From: Casimicrobium huifangae
GTDB taxonomy: Bacteria > Pseudomonadota > Gammaproteobacteria > Burkholderiales > Casimicrobiaceae
NCBI RefSeq assembly: GCF_009746125.1
Contig: NZ_CP041352.1
Span: forward strand, 3,704,436-3,768,435
DNA: 64,000 bases
Reading direction: 5' to 3'
A program made the translations under genes and the position numbers. The notes below the pieces were generated by a model. It had not been told where the DNA came from. It worked only from the letters and a program-made list of their open reading frames with translations, and did not search any database. This document shows, piece by piece, positions 1-7,039 of this stretch (the first letter of the stretch is position 1; every line of letters begins with the position of its first letter).

Positions 1-25
1 AACCCGGATGCGAGCATCCTGGCTA
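1..25. repeat. Palindromic repeat, left copy flanking the macro-domain gene
   Basis: Contains a perfect palindrome, CCGGATGC-GA-GCATCCGG with one base changed in its last arm in this copy. An inverted copy of the same 25 bases lies at 661-685, differing at one position. The pair brackets the gene at 50-640. Seen directly; function unknown. Confidence 0.7.
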
Positions 26-49
26 AGCCGCTACCTCCGTACATTGCCG

Positions 50-640
50 TCATTCTTCAAGCAAGCCTCTATGTTGTGCGAGTACGCCTTTCGCTGTTGA
101 CCGCCATGCCGTTTCGCCGCGCTCTACCTCACGAAATGCGGCAGCCATTTGGCGCGCCACAACGTTTGGCGGAACCATTCCAACCCCGGCGCCCAGTCCT
201 GGTACCAGTACCGACGCAATTTGAGTATGAGCTTGCTGGTTGTGTTGTCGGATCGCAAGCAATGCGGCCCGAAACGCCAAGTAAGTATTCGCTGTACCGT
301 GAATTCTGGAAGGCACACGCATAGTCGGCGCACTAACAAGATATGGAATTGCGTGACTTTCTGTCGGTATGACTAGCGCACATCCGACCGGCAGCTCTCC
401 TGCAAAATCCGAATTAATTCTTGCGCGCAGCCGCTCTTCAACCCCCCAGCCGAAGAAGTGCGAATACGCCAAGTCGATGCCGCCGTCCATGAAACCAAAA
501 CTGTTTGCCGGACTGATAATGGCATCTGCGTTGTGCTGCAGGATGTCTCCGACCTCAGCTATCACCGAGGGTTCTTGAGCAAAGGCCAGGCGCCACGCAG
601 TCGCCAAATCTTCATCGAAAGTGCAAAGGCGAAGCCTCAT
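50..640 (-). CDS. Macro-domain protein (ADP-ribose binding type)
   Basis: A 196-residue protein consisting of a single macro domain. The ADP-ribose loop signature ISPANSFGFMDGGID falls at about residues 42-56, and a second glycine-rich loop, PGLGAGVGMVP, at about 146-156. These correspond to the phosphate- and ribose-binding loops of the family. Members bind or hydrolyse ADP-ribose and its derivatives; some reverse protein or nucleic-acid ADP-ribosylation and some are antitoxins of ADP-ribosyltransferase toxins. No toxin partner is visible here. Base composition is clearly more AT-rich than the sox genes beside it, and the gene sits between two inverted palindromes, so recent acquisition is likely. 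The ATG at 640 has no obvious Shine-Dalgarno sequence. The substrate cannot be told from sequence. Confidence 0.75.
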   Translation of the reverse strand: MRLRLCTFDEDLATAWRLAFAQEPSVIAEVGDILQHNADAIISPANSFGFMDGGIDLAYSHFFGWGVEERLRARINSDFAGELPVGCALVIPTESHAIPYLVSAPTMRVPSRIHGTANTYLAFRAALLAIRQHNQQAHTQIASVLVPGLGAGVGMVPPNVVARQMAAAFREVERGETAWRSTAKGVLAQHRGLLEE

Positions 641-660
641 CGAGGCCAGTCGGAGCGACG

Positions 661-685
661 TAGCCCGGATGCTCGCATCCGGGTT
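661..685. repeat. Palindromic repeat, right copy flanking the macro-domain gene
   Basis: Inverted copy of the element at 1-25, with the perfect palindrome CCGGATGC-TC-GCATCCGG. It lies just upstream of the macro-domain start codon and may fall in its 5' untranslated region. Confidence 0.7.
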
Positions 686-726
686 CCGCTCCCCATCGCG
701 AAGCGATCAAACTGGGGTTCGACAGG

Positions 727-935
727 GATCCCCATGGATTCGCCCCGAGGAGCGGAGCGTTTCGCGGTCCAAGATGCGTTGTCGTCGTGTATTGGCGATG
801 CGTGAGCATCGCGTCCGCACGACGTCCAACGCATCCCGCGAAACGCGAGCACCGCAGGAATCAGGCGAATCCCTGGGGTCGCCTTTCTTTGGTTACTTTC
901 TTTGGCGAAGCAAAGAAAGTGACTGCCCTGCGGCA
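727..935 (+). repeat. Composite structured repeat, copy 1
   Basis: First of three copies of a roughly 200-bp element (others near 48430-48635 and 49540-49755). It begins with a GAGGAGCGGAGC box. A long hairpin follows: outer stem 757-767 pairs perfectly with 836-846, and inside it lie GATGCGTTG/CAACGCATC, CGTCGTG/CACGACG and an apical GCGATGC/GCATCGC. A GAGCACCGCAGG box comes next, then a second hairpin with ten perfect pairs (895-904 with 911-920) around a GCGAAG loop. Short open frames through it are not convincing genes. Confidence 0.75.
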
Positions 936-972
936 TGAGCAGTTCGTTGCAAAGAGCGAACTTCATTTCACC

Positions 973-1054
973 GTCACCCTCTCCCTAACCCTCTCCCCTC
1001 AAGGGAGAGGGAACCAGCGGCGTTCATGGTTCGACGAACTCACCACGAACGGGG
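973..1054. repeat. CCCTCTCCC palindromic repeat followed by a GTTCGTGGTGAGC-type repeat
   Basis: 973-1014 is a pyrimidine-rich arm, ACCCTCTCCC, repeated and then answered by GGGAGAGGG. The same family occurs at 4750-4853, inside soxD, and at 48334-48374. 1021-1054 is a copy of the repeat TTCGACGAACTCACCACGAAC, here shown with its first 20 bases as TTCGACGAACTCACCACGAA, also seen at 48258-48287, 49818-49885 and 49964-49996. With the composite repeat before it, this stretch occupies the place after soxX where soxB is often found. Confidence 0.65.
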
Positions 1055-1086
1055 GAATTGATCACTTGCGCCACGTTCAACAACGG

Positions 1087-1737
1087 TTACTTGTTCACCG
1101 GGCTTGCTGGGTCGAGCAGCAGCGCCATCACATCCTTGATCTGCGCTTCGGTCAGGATGCCGGCATCGCCGAACCTCGGCATGTTCACGCAGGCGTTGTA
1201 GGCGTGGGTGTTCCAGATGCGCGTCCAGGTGTACTTCAGGATCGGCTCGGTCTGGCCGCGGTTCTTGCCGTAGTTCCACAGCGTCGGGCCAATGTTGCCG
1301 TGCGCGATTTCGGCCTTGTCGATCTGGTGGCAGGCGTAGCAGTTGCCACCCGCGGTCGCGCCGGGTGCGTCACTGAACTGCAGGCCGCGGCCGTTCTGCG
1401 CGATGGCTTCACCGCGCTTCCAGTCGCCAAGATACTTGCCGTCTGTCGGATACTTCACCGAGGCCATCGCGGCCGCCTGCAACTGCTCCCGCAGCTTGTC
1501 GTCGAGCGGTTTGCCGGTGCGCGAGGCTTCGGTGCAGGCCTGCTGCAACGGCGACTGATCCAGCCGCGTGAGGCGCGCCGAGGGCGAGTCCTTGAACGAG
1601 GCCTTCATGATGGCCACGATCTCGGCGTCGGTTGGTGCCTTGGCGGCGGGCGGCGATGACGGGCCGGTAGCGCAGCCGACGAGTGCGGCTGCAACGGTAG
1701 CGACGAGACCGGCACCGATCACAAATTGCTTCTTCAT
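1087..1737 (-). CDS. soxX: SoxX, c-type cytochrome subunit of the SoxXA thiosulfate-oxidising complex
   Basis: 216 residues with one haem site, CYACH, at 133-137 and a likely axial Met186 in CVNMPRFG. SoxX partners SoxA; together SoxXA couples thiosulfate oxidatively to the carrier cysteine of SoxY in the periplasm and passes electrons to cytochrome c. The N-terminus ends in LVGC, with Cys22 in a lipobox, so this SoxX is predicted to be a membrane-anchored lipoprotein rather than the usual soluble form. It is the last sox gene of the operon, 21 bases after soxA. ATG at 1737. Downstream are only repeats. Confidence 0.93.
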   Translation of the reverse strand: MKKQFVIGAGLVATVAAALVGCATGPSSPPAAKAPTDAEIVAIMKASFKDSPSARLTRLDQSPLQQACTEASRTGKPLDDKLREQLQAAAMASVKYPTDGKYLGDWKRGEAIAQNGRGLQFSDAPGATAGGNCYACHQIDKAEIAHGNIGPTLWNYGKNRGQTEPILKYTWTRIWNTHAYNACVNMPRFGDAGILTEAQIKDVMALLLDPASPVNK

Positions 1738-1758
1738 GATGTTTCCTTCGGGTCCGGT

Positions 1759-2559
1759 TTAGCGCTTGATCGCGGGTGCGTCCATGGTGCCGTCTTTCGC
1801 CTTCACGCCCATATAGGTGATCAGGTCGATCGAGGCCTGCGAGAGAAACTCCATCTCGGGCATGCGCTGCTGGCGGAAGCAGTCGAGCAAGCGCCACTGC
1901 ATGGTGCGCATTGCACCCTGGCTCACGCGATACGCGGGCCAGGTGGTGAACGCGCGCTGCGCGTTGTCAGCCTTCTGGAAATTCGGCAGGTCCTGCAGGC
2001 GGATGCGCTGACCATCCACACCGTGGCAGGTGGCGCAGGCAAAGTCATACGGGCCGCCCTTGAAGAAGAACATCTTCTCGCCGCGCAGGAATGACTCACG
2101 CTCTTTCGGATGACTCTGCGGCAGGTTTACCTTGGCGCCGCGTGACTGACCGACGACGTAGGCAACCAGTGCCTCATGATCGGTTTGCCGTTCGCTCTGG
2201 TTCAACGAGTGCGGGCGCTTGGTCAGCTCCGCCATCGTGAAACCCTGCAGCGTGACTTCGCAATGCACGATGCGCGATTCGAGATCCATCACGCGATCCA
2301 CGTCGGCGAAGTAGCGCGGCAGCACGGCATTGACGCCCTGCACCTTGCCGGCACCGAGGCCCAGATCGCAGGCTTCAAGCGAGGCATTCTTCGGGCCGCG
2401 CTTCTGCTTCCACAAATCCTCGCCACGCATTTCGAGCAGCTCGGCCGGGTTGCCATCCGCCAGCAACTGGCGATAGCGTTCGATTTCCTTCTGTGCGTCC
2501 TGCGCCATCAACGGCAATGCGGACGCGGCGAGCAATGCCGCCAGCAGTTTTGCTTTCAC
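1759..2559 (-). CDS. soxA: SoxA, catalytic cytochrome subunit of SoxXA (mono-haem form)
   Basis: 266 residues with a signal peptide ending about residue 19 (PLMAQ). Only one haem motif is present, CATCH at 175-179. The region where diheme SoxA proteins carry a second CXXCH here has only Cys64 and Cys100, which in mono-haem SoxA typically form a disulfide. Cys227, in the sequence LLDCFRQQRMP, is the conserved active-site haem ligand that carries a persulfide. Together with SoxX it links thiosulfate to SoxYZ. It lies between soxZ and soxX in the order soxCDYZAX. An ATG at 2559 follows AAGGAGGAG. Confidence 0.95.
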   Translation of the reverse strand: MKAKLLAALLAASALPLMAQDAQKEIERYRQLLADGNPAELLEMRGEDLWKQKRGPKNASLEACDLGLGAGKVQGVNAVLPRYFADVDRVMDLESRIVHCEVTLQGFTMAELTKRPHSLNQSERQTDHEALVAYVVGQSRGAKVNLPQSHPKERESFLRGEKMFFFKGGPYDFACATCHGVDGQRIRLQDLPNFQKADNAQRAFTTWPAYRVSQGAMRTMQWRLLDCFRQQRMPEMEFLSQASIDLITYMGVKAKDGTMDAPAIKR

Positions 2560-2604
2560 CTAACTCCTCCTTAAAAGCAAACTTGATTTTTGTCGGCGAC
2601 AGCG

Positions 2605-2657
2605 CCGTAGCGCGGGCATTGCCCGCCTTGCGTGGGACTGACGGGCAATGCCCGCCC
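2605..2657. repeat. Inverted repeat between soxZ and soxA
   Basis: Two facing copies of GCGGGCATTGCCCGCC-like sequence separated by about 18 bases, each also weakly palindromic. It lies in the only sizeable gap between soxZ and soxA and would form a stable hairpin in the sox transcript, so it could stabilise or attenuate the message. That role is inferred. Confidence 0.65.
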
Positions 2658-2669
2658 TACTGCTTGCGG

Positions 2670-2984
2670 TTACGAGATTGCCGCTTCGTCGGTGCGCTTG
2701 TCACCCTTGTTGTCGGTCCAGGTCACGATGACCTTATCGCCCTTGGCGCCGCCCTTGAAGCTGAAGTTCAGCACCGGGTTTTGCGATACCGACGGGCCGA
2801 GCTGGGCGCTGAGCACAGTCTTGCCGTTCCACGTTGCCGTCACGTTCTGGATGTGGTGGGCCGGGATCACGTTACCCGCGCCATCCTTGCGCTGGCCGGT
2901 TTCCATGATGTGGGCCATCAGCACACGCACTTCGGTGATGCCGCCGTCTTTCAGTTGTGCGCGAATGCGCATCGGATCTGCCAT
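2670..2984 (-). CDS. soxZ: SoxZ, sulfur-compound chelating subunit of SoxYZ
   Basis: 104 residues, the usual SoxZ length, with no signal peptide. It starts MADPMRIRAQLKDG and has the immunoglobulin-like beta fold expected for SoxZ. SoxZ forms the heterodimer with SoxY that carries thiosulfate-derived sulfur on the SoxY C-terminal cysteine and is exported together with it. The gene follows soxY by about 134 bases. The ATG at 2984 is preceded by AGAGGAGAAAG, a good ribosome site. Confidence 0.94.
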   Translation of the reverse strand: MADPMRIRAQLKDGGITEVRVLMAHIMETGQRKDGAGNVIPAHHIQNVTATWNGKTVLSAQLGPSVSQNPVLNFSFKGGAKGDKVIVTWTDNKGDKRTDEAAIS

Positions 2985-3118
2985 GTTCTTTCTCCTCTAA
3001 CTTCTGGTGCCTGACAACCGCGCGAAGCGCCGTCAGGCAAGGCGTCGGAGCGCGCCGTGTGCCCAGGCACACCAGCGGGCCGACAACGCAGCATCACGGC
3101 GCTGCAGCCGGTTGTCGA

Positions 3119-3592
3119 TTAGCCGCCGCAACCACCGAGCGTTACTTTGACTTCCTTGGTGGCCACGTAGTACTTGCCGTTGGCCTTGACCACGGCGTGC
3201 ACGTTGGAGCTCTGGCCCATCTTCACGCGGGTGCCCACGTTGGCTTCGGTGCCCGCCGGAATGTCGAACTGTGCTGACAGCGCGTACGGGTTTTTCTCGA
3301 CGAGGATCGCGATCGACTGCGTGCCGGCGATCTTGCTGGCAACCGCGATCGGCACCACGGCGCCGTTTTCAGCGATGTCCGGCGCGGTGATGGCGATGTC
3401 GCCGGATTTTTCTACGGCCGAGCCGCCCAAGGCCTTCACCACATCATTCAAGGACTTGGCGTCAAACGCGGCCTTGTTCCAGTCCGCAAACGCCGATGCC
3501 GGCAACACACCCGCACTGACGGCGGCGACGACCACGGCAAAACTGCCGCCGGTCTTGAGCGCCTGACGGCGCCCGGTATCAATTGAGTTCAT
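3119..3592 (-). CDS. soxY: SoxY, sulfur-carrier subunit of SoxYZ
   Basis: 157 residues from the chosen ATG at 3592, which follows a clear GGAGG about eight bases upstream; the frame is open further upstream but without such support. The N-terminus has a twin-arginine signal (GRRQALK) and a hydrophobic stretch ending near ASAFA. The protein ends in the diagnostic carrier arm VTLGGCGG, whose cysteine holds the sulfur intermediates during Sox oxidation. SoxY binds SoxZ in the cytoplasm and the pair is carried out by Tat. It sits between soxD and soxZ. Confidence 0.96.
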   Translation of the reverse strand: MNSIDTGRRQALKTGGSFAVVVAAVSAGVLPASAFADWNKAAFDAKSLNDVVKALGGSAVEKSGDIAITAPDIAENGAVVPIAVASKIAGTQSIAILVEKNPYALSAQFDIPAGTEANVGTRVKMGQSSNVHAVVKANGKYYVATKEVKVTLGGCGG

Positions 3593-3684
3593 CGTTGCTA
3601 CCTCCAAAAACCTGATTTGGTTGAATTTTAGGCGCTGTACTGCGGGCGCCTTTGCGTGTTTGTCCGTATATCGGTATGCCACCC

Positions 3685-4908
3685 TTACTGGAACTTGCCG
3701 GCGGCAATCCATTCCGCGATGGCGCGGATTTCAGCGTCCGGCACATGATCCTGCGGTGGCATCGCCGTACTTCCCCAGGCGCCACTGCCGCCCGATTTGA
3801 TGCGCACCGTCAGCAGTCGGATGGCGTCCGTGGGCCGTTGCGCGGCGTACTTCTTGTGCACGTCAAGCAGCGCCGGGCCAACGATCTTGTTGCCGATGCC
3901 GTGGCAAGCGAGGCAGGCGTGGGCCTGCGCCATCTTCATCGGGTCCGACGCGCCACCGGTGGCAGCGGCTGCGCCCCTGTTGCGGGCAGCGAGTGCGACG
4001 AAGGTTTGCGGCGCCGGCTCCAGTGTTTCTGCGCCACGCACACCACCCAGCGTGCGATTCTGCAGCGCAATGTCACCGTGGGCGTTGCGAGCGTAGTCGG
4101 GCAGATGGCTGGTAACCGTGACCTTCGGCGCGCAGTTGGTCATGCAGCTTGAGCCCTGCACGTCGGGCTTGGCGCCCTGCTCCCACAGGCCGTGCTCGCG
4201 CGTCTTGCCGTTGCGGTTGGGCAGGCGGTTCTGCGTGGCCTGCATGTTCTTGTCGGACAGAACGTAGTCCGATGGCACCACACCGCCCATGTTGAGGATG
4301 TAGGCGACCACCGCGTAAACGTCGTCGGTGGTCAGGCTCTTCGGCTGGTTCCACGGCATCGCGCGGTTGATGTAATCCCATAGCACCGAAAGCTCGGAGA
4401 CTTTCATCAGCGTGGTGCGCTGCGGCACAGTGTCGCTGCGCAACGAGGCGACGTGGCCGGTTTTCACGTCTTCGGCAGTGGTGCCGCCGACGATGGGCGT
4501 GAACACTTCGTTCGATTCACCGAACGCACCGTGGCAGTTTTCGCAGCGCGACTCCCACACTTCCTGCCCGCGCGCCACCGTCCCTGCACCCGGCGGCAAA
4601 CCGGTGAAGTCGGGCCGCACGTCGATGTCCCACGCCTTGACCTCGGCCGGCGTGGCCGGGCGGCCAAGTTTGGCGAGTTGCGGTGAGTCGGCGTGGGCAC
4701 TCGCAAAAGCAAGCGCACTCACGAGCGCGGCTTGCAACAATCTCGTGTTCCCTCCCCCCCGGTGGGGGAGGGTTAGGGAGAGAGGGATCGGGCGTCGCAA
4801 GGTCAAACGCCCCCTCTCCCCCGCCCCTCTCCCACGAGGGGAGAGGGGAGCGTTCATCTGCGTATCTACATATGCACGCACCAGCAATCGGTTAACCCAC
4901 CTGAACAT
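3685..4908 (-). CDS. soxD: SoxD, diheme cytochrome subunit of sulfur dehydrogenase SoxCD
   Basis: 407 residues with two cytochrome c domains: CENCH at 122-126 with likely axial Met184, and CLACH at 332-336 with likely Met383. A non-haem pair, CMTNC, lies between them. SoxD takes the electrons that SoxC removes from SoxY-bound sulfane sulfur. The ATG at 4908 has an excellent GGGGAGG site and overlaps the soxC stop by 17 bases, so this start is secure. The signal peptide is therefore extraordinary: residues about 18-54 are encoded by two copies of the palindromic CCCTCTCCC repeat lying between the initiator region and the hydrophobic core LLQAALVSALAFASAHA. Confidence 0.9.
   Translation of the reverse strand: MFRWVNRLLVRAYVDTQMNAPLSPRGRGAGERGRLTLRRPIPLSLTLPHRGGGNTRLLQAALVSALAFASAHADSPQLAKLGRPATPAEVKAWDIDVRPDFTGLPPGAGTVARGQEVWESRCENCHGAFGESNEVFTPIVGGTTAEDVKTGHVASLRSDTVPQRTTLMKVSELSVLWDYINRAMPWNQPKSLTTDDVYAVVAYILNMGGVVPSDYVLSDKNMQATQNRLPNRNGKTREHGLWEQGAKPDVQGSSCMTNCAPKVTVTSHLPDYARNAHGDIALQNRTLGGVRGAETLEPAPQTFVALAARNRGAAAATGGASDPMKMAQAHACLACHGIGNKIVGPALLDVHKKYAAQRPTDAIRLLTVRIKSGGSGAWGSTAMPPQDHVPDAEIRAIAEWIAAGKFQ
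4750..4853. repeat. Paired CCCTCTCCC palindromes inside the soxD signal-peptide region
   Basis: Two palindromic copies (about 4750-4793 and 4810-4853) of the repeat also found at 973-1014 and 48334-48374. Each has a CCCTC-rich arm and a GAGGG-rich arm. The pair lies in frame within soxD without introducing a stop and adds a basic stretch (RGRGAGERGR) ahead of the signal-peptide core. Confidence 0.8.
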
Positions 4909-6241
4909 TGCTAACCTCCCCGTTGGCCGAGACGAGCCAGCTCTGAATCGAGTTGTTGTGATAAATCGACTTGGTGCCGCGCACCTTGCGCAGCTCCGTG
5001 ATCGAGGGCTGCACGTGGCCGGTCGAGTCCGTCGCCCGCGACATCAGGATGGCGTCGCCACCGTCCCAAGTCCAGTCGATATTGAAGCGGGTCAGGCATT
5101 TGTCGAGGACCGGTGTCTCCAGCCGCGCCGTCCGCCAGTTCTTGCCACCATCGACCGAGACATCGACCTTTCTGATCTTGCCGCGACCGCTCCAGGCGAT
5201 GCCGGTGACGTTGAAGTAGCCCTTGTCGATCAGCACCTGACCGCCGGACGGCGAGGTGATCACGCTCTTCACTTCCTGGATGCTGGTGTACTGCCGGTGC
5301 TGGCCGTCGGGCATCAGGTCGACGTAATGAATCGTTTCATCCTTGGTGGCGTAGGGCTGGTCGCCTACTTCAATGCGGCGCAGGTATTTCACCCACGACA
5401 CGCCCTGCACGCCGGGTACCACCAGGCGCAGCGGGTAGCCGTTCTCGGGCCGCAGCATTTCGCCATTCATGCCGTAGGCGACCATCACGTCGTCGAGCAC
5501 GTTGGCCATGTTGATGGTGCGCGTCATGCTGCTGCCGTCGGCGCCTTCGGCAAGCACGAATTTGCCCTTCTTGAAATCGGCGCCGCAGTCATCGAGCAGC
5601 CATTTCAGCGGCACGCCGGTGAACTCGCAGCAGGACAGCATGCCGTGCGTGTACTGCACTGTCGGCACCGCGACATTGCCCCACTCCATGCCGGTATTGG
5701 CGCCGCACTCGATGAAGTGCATGCGCGAGATCGACGGCATGCGCATCAGGTCGTCCATGGTGTAGACCTTGGCCTGCTTGACCAGGCCGTTGATCATGAA
5801 GCGATGCTGCGCCGGGTCAATGTCCCACCAGCCCTGATGATGGCGCTCGAAGTGCAGCCCGCTCGGCGTAATGATGCCAAAGAATCCCTGCAGCGGCGCA
5901 AAGCTCACGCTCGCTGCGCCCACGCGGGTGAGGCCTGGGCTCTCGCGGCGTTGCAGGTTTTCTTCATGTTTGGACGGCAAGCCGTAGGGGCGGGCGGCGA
6001 CTGGCTGGCCGAGGCCCTTGGTGTGCGCCGGCAAATTCAGGATCGCCGGATCGCCCTCGCCGACGTCAGCCGCAAAGGCGCCCTTTAGCAACGCCAGTGC
6101 GCCGGCAGCGCCACCGGCGGCAAGGAAAGCCTTGCGCAGGAAGCTGCGGCGGTCGTCGCGCGACAGCGTCATCGCGTCGCGGGTCAGGAAAAATTCGGGC
6201 GCCTTCTGCAGGCGACCCGGCCGTTGGGGTGGGAAGGTCAT
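4892..6241 (-). CDS. soxC: SoxC, molybdenum-cofactor subunit of sulfur dehydrogenase
   Basis: 449 residues of the sulfite-oxidase family. The N-terminus carries a twin-arginine motif, RRSFLRK, and a hydrophobic stretch for Tat export. The molybdenum-binding cysteine lies in HFIECGANTGMEW. Substrate-pocket and dimerisation regions follow in the usual order, with a C-terminal immunoglobulin-like domain. With SoxD it oxidises the outer sulfur bound to SoxY, allowing full oxidation of thiosulfate to sulfate without stored sulfur globules. I chose the ATG at 6241, which has an AGGA site and follows the regulator stop by 7 bases; the open frame runs further upstream but overlaps the regulator. Confidence 0.94.
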   Translation of the reverse strand: MTFPPQRPGRLQKAPEFFLTRDAMTLSRDDRRSFLRKAFLAAGGAAGALALLKGAFAADVGEGDPAILNLPAHTKGLGQPVAARPYGLPSKHEENLQRRESPGLTRVGAASVSFAPLQGFFGIITPSGLHFERHHQGWWDIDPAQHRFMINGLVKQAKVYTMDDLMRMPSISRMHFIECGANTGMEWGNVAVPTVQYTHGMLSCCEFTGVPLKWLLDDCGADFKKGKFVLAEGADGSSMTRTINMANVLDDVMVAYGMNGEMLRPENGYPLRLVVPGVQGVSWVKYLRRIEVGDQPYATKDETIHYVDLMPDGQHRQYTSIQEVKSVITSPSGGQVLIDKGYFNVTGIAWSGRGKIRKVDVSVDGGKNWRTARLETPVLDKCLTRFNIDWTWDGGDAILMSRATDSTGHVQPSITELRKVRGTKSIYHNNSIQSWLVSANGEVSNVQVG

Positions 6242-6248
6242 GACGGTC

Positions 6249-6671
6249 CTAGCGTGCTTCTTGTTGCGCGGCGAGTGCGGCGTAGGTTGGCGCGCGGGAT
6301 TCAGCATGCACGGCAACCTCGCCCTCGCTCATGAATTGCGATGCGCCGCGCTGCAGGGCCTGAACGTCGGTCTGTTCCATTTCGCGGGCGACCAGGCTGA
6401 CGCAGGCGTTGCGGCAGATCTCGGTGAGCGTACGGTCAGTGATGGTGTAGAGCGCCTGCGCTCCGACCTTGCGGCGGGAGGCCACGCCGGCCATGTGCAG
6501 GTTGGCGAGATGTCGTGACACCGTGCTTTGCGACAGTCCGGTCGTCGTCACCACATCATTGACGCTCTTTTCGAGGTTGCAGATGGTGTGGATGACCTTC
6601 AGGCGCGACGAGTCAGACAGCAGCGAAAAATATCGCGCTACCTTGTCGAAGACAGGTTCGAGCTCCTCCAC
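6249..6671 (-). CDS. ArsR-family regulator of the sox operon (SoxR-like)
   Basis: 140 residues from a GTG at 6671 that lies eight bases after AAGGAGG; the longer ATG start at 6761 has no such site and would run through the operator region. A winged-helix DNA-binding domain is clear: LSDSSRLKVIHTI, then the recognition segment TTGLSQSTVSRHLANL. ArsR proteins of this group repress sox genes until reactive sulfur is sensed through cysteines. Candidate cysteines lie in TICNLEK and EICRNAC. It is the first gene of the sox operon, seven bases before soxC. The name soxR is used for such repressors, but sulfur sensing here is inferred. Confidence 0.85.
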   Translation of the reverse strand: MEELEPVFDKVARYFSLLSDSSRLKVIHTICNLEKSVNDVVTTTGLSQSTVSRHLANLHMAGVASRRKVGAQALYTITDRTLTEICRNACVSLVAREMEQTDVQALQRGASQFMSEGEVAVHAESRAPTYAALAAQQEAR

Positions 6672-6719
6672 TTGCACCACCTCCTTCTTGTCCTTGATCT
6701 GGTTCAAGCGAAGTGAATT

Positions 6720-6760
6720 ATGCGCATACACGCATATTCGCAAATGCGGGTTTTCCCGCA
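6720..6760. promoter_or_regulatory. Candidate operator cluster upstream of the sox regulator
   Basis: Contains a perfect ATGCGCAT palindrome (6720-6727), an imperfect dyad GCATATTCGCAAATGC (6732-6747) and a perfect hairpin TGCGGG-TTTT-CCCGCA (6745-6760). ArsR regulators typically bind such short AT-centred dyads near their own promoter. Direct reading for the dyads; binding is inferred. Confidence 0.5.
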
Positions 6761-6995
6761 ATTATTGTGCTTCGACAACGTTATGGCTTTTTGTTGAAAG
6801 CCTTATTCAATATGGGCTCAATGCATGAAACGCCATAAAGTCGATTCGCGCAAAAAATTGCCTTTGAACCCCAAACAGATGCGCTTTTCGTTACCGAGCT
6901 GAGTTCGGACAGCACCGGTGCAGGTGCCCGATCGGCGTGGCACGTCATCGCACGCGGCTTGTGCTCAGAAATCGGTCAGCGCTGATCAGAAAATG

Positions 6996-7022
6996 AAAAA
7001 GCCCGGCTGAACCGGGCTTTTC
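6996..7022 (-). terminator. Rho-independent terminator after the redoxin gene
   Basis: The GC-rich stem AGCCCGG/CCGGGCT with a short loop is flanked by A and T runs on both sides, so it can work in both directions. On the minus strand it ends transcription of the gene at 7040-7639 about 18 bases after its stop. The stretch 6761-6995 between it and the regulator holds no gene that I can see. Confidence 0.85.
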
Positions 7023-7039
7023 AGGAAGCGAGTGGTCGC

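Noticed and set aside
621-966. Short frames through the composite repeat, for example those reading LGSPFFGYFLW
   Set aside because: These translations come from the hairpin GGTTACTTTCTTTGGCG and recur wherever the repeat does; the element behaves as structured nucleic acid, not a gene.
787-1659. Plus-strand open frame of 290 codons opposite soxX
   Set aside because: It begins inside repeat DNA and runs antisense to soxX, whose haem motif and family match are clear. The frame is open because of high GC.
4412-6088. Plus-strand open frame of 558 codons opposite soxC and soxD
   Set aside because: Antisense to two well-supported enzymes and His/Arg/Ala-rich, as expected for shadow frames.
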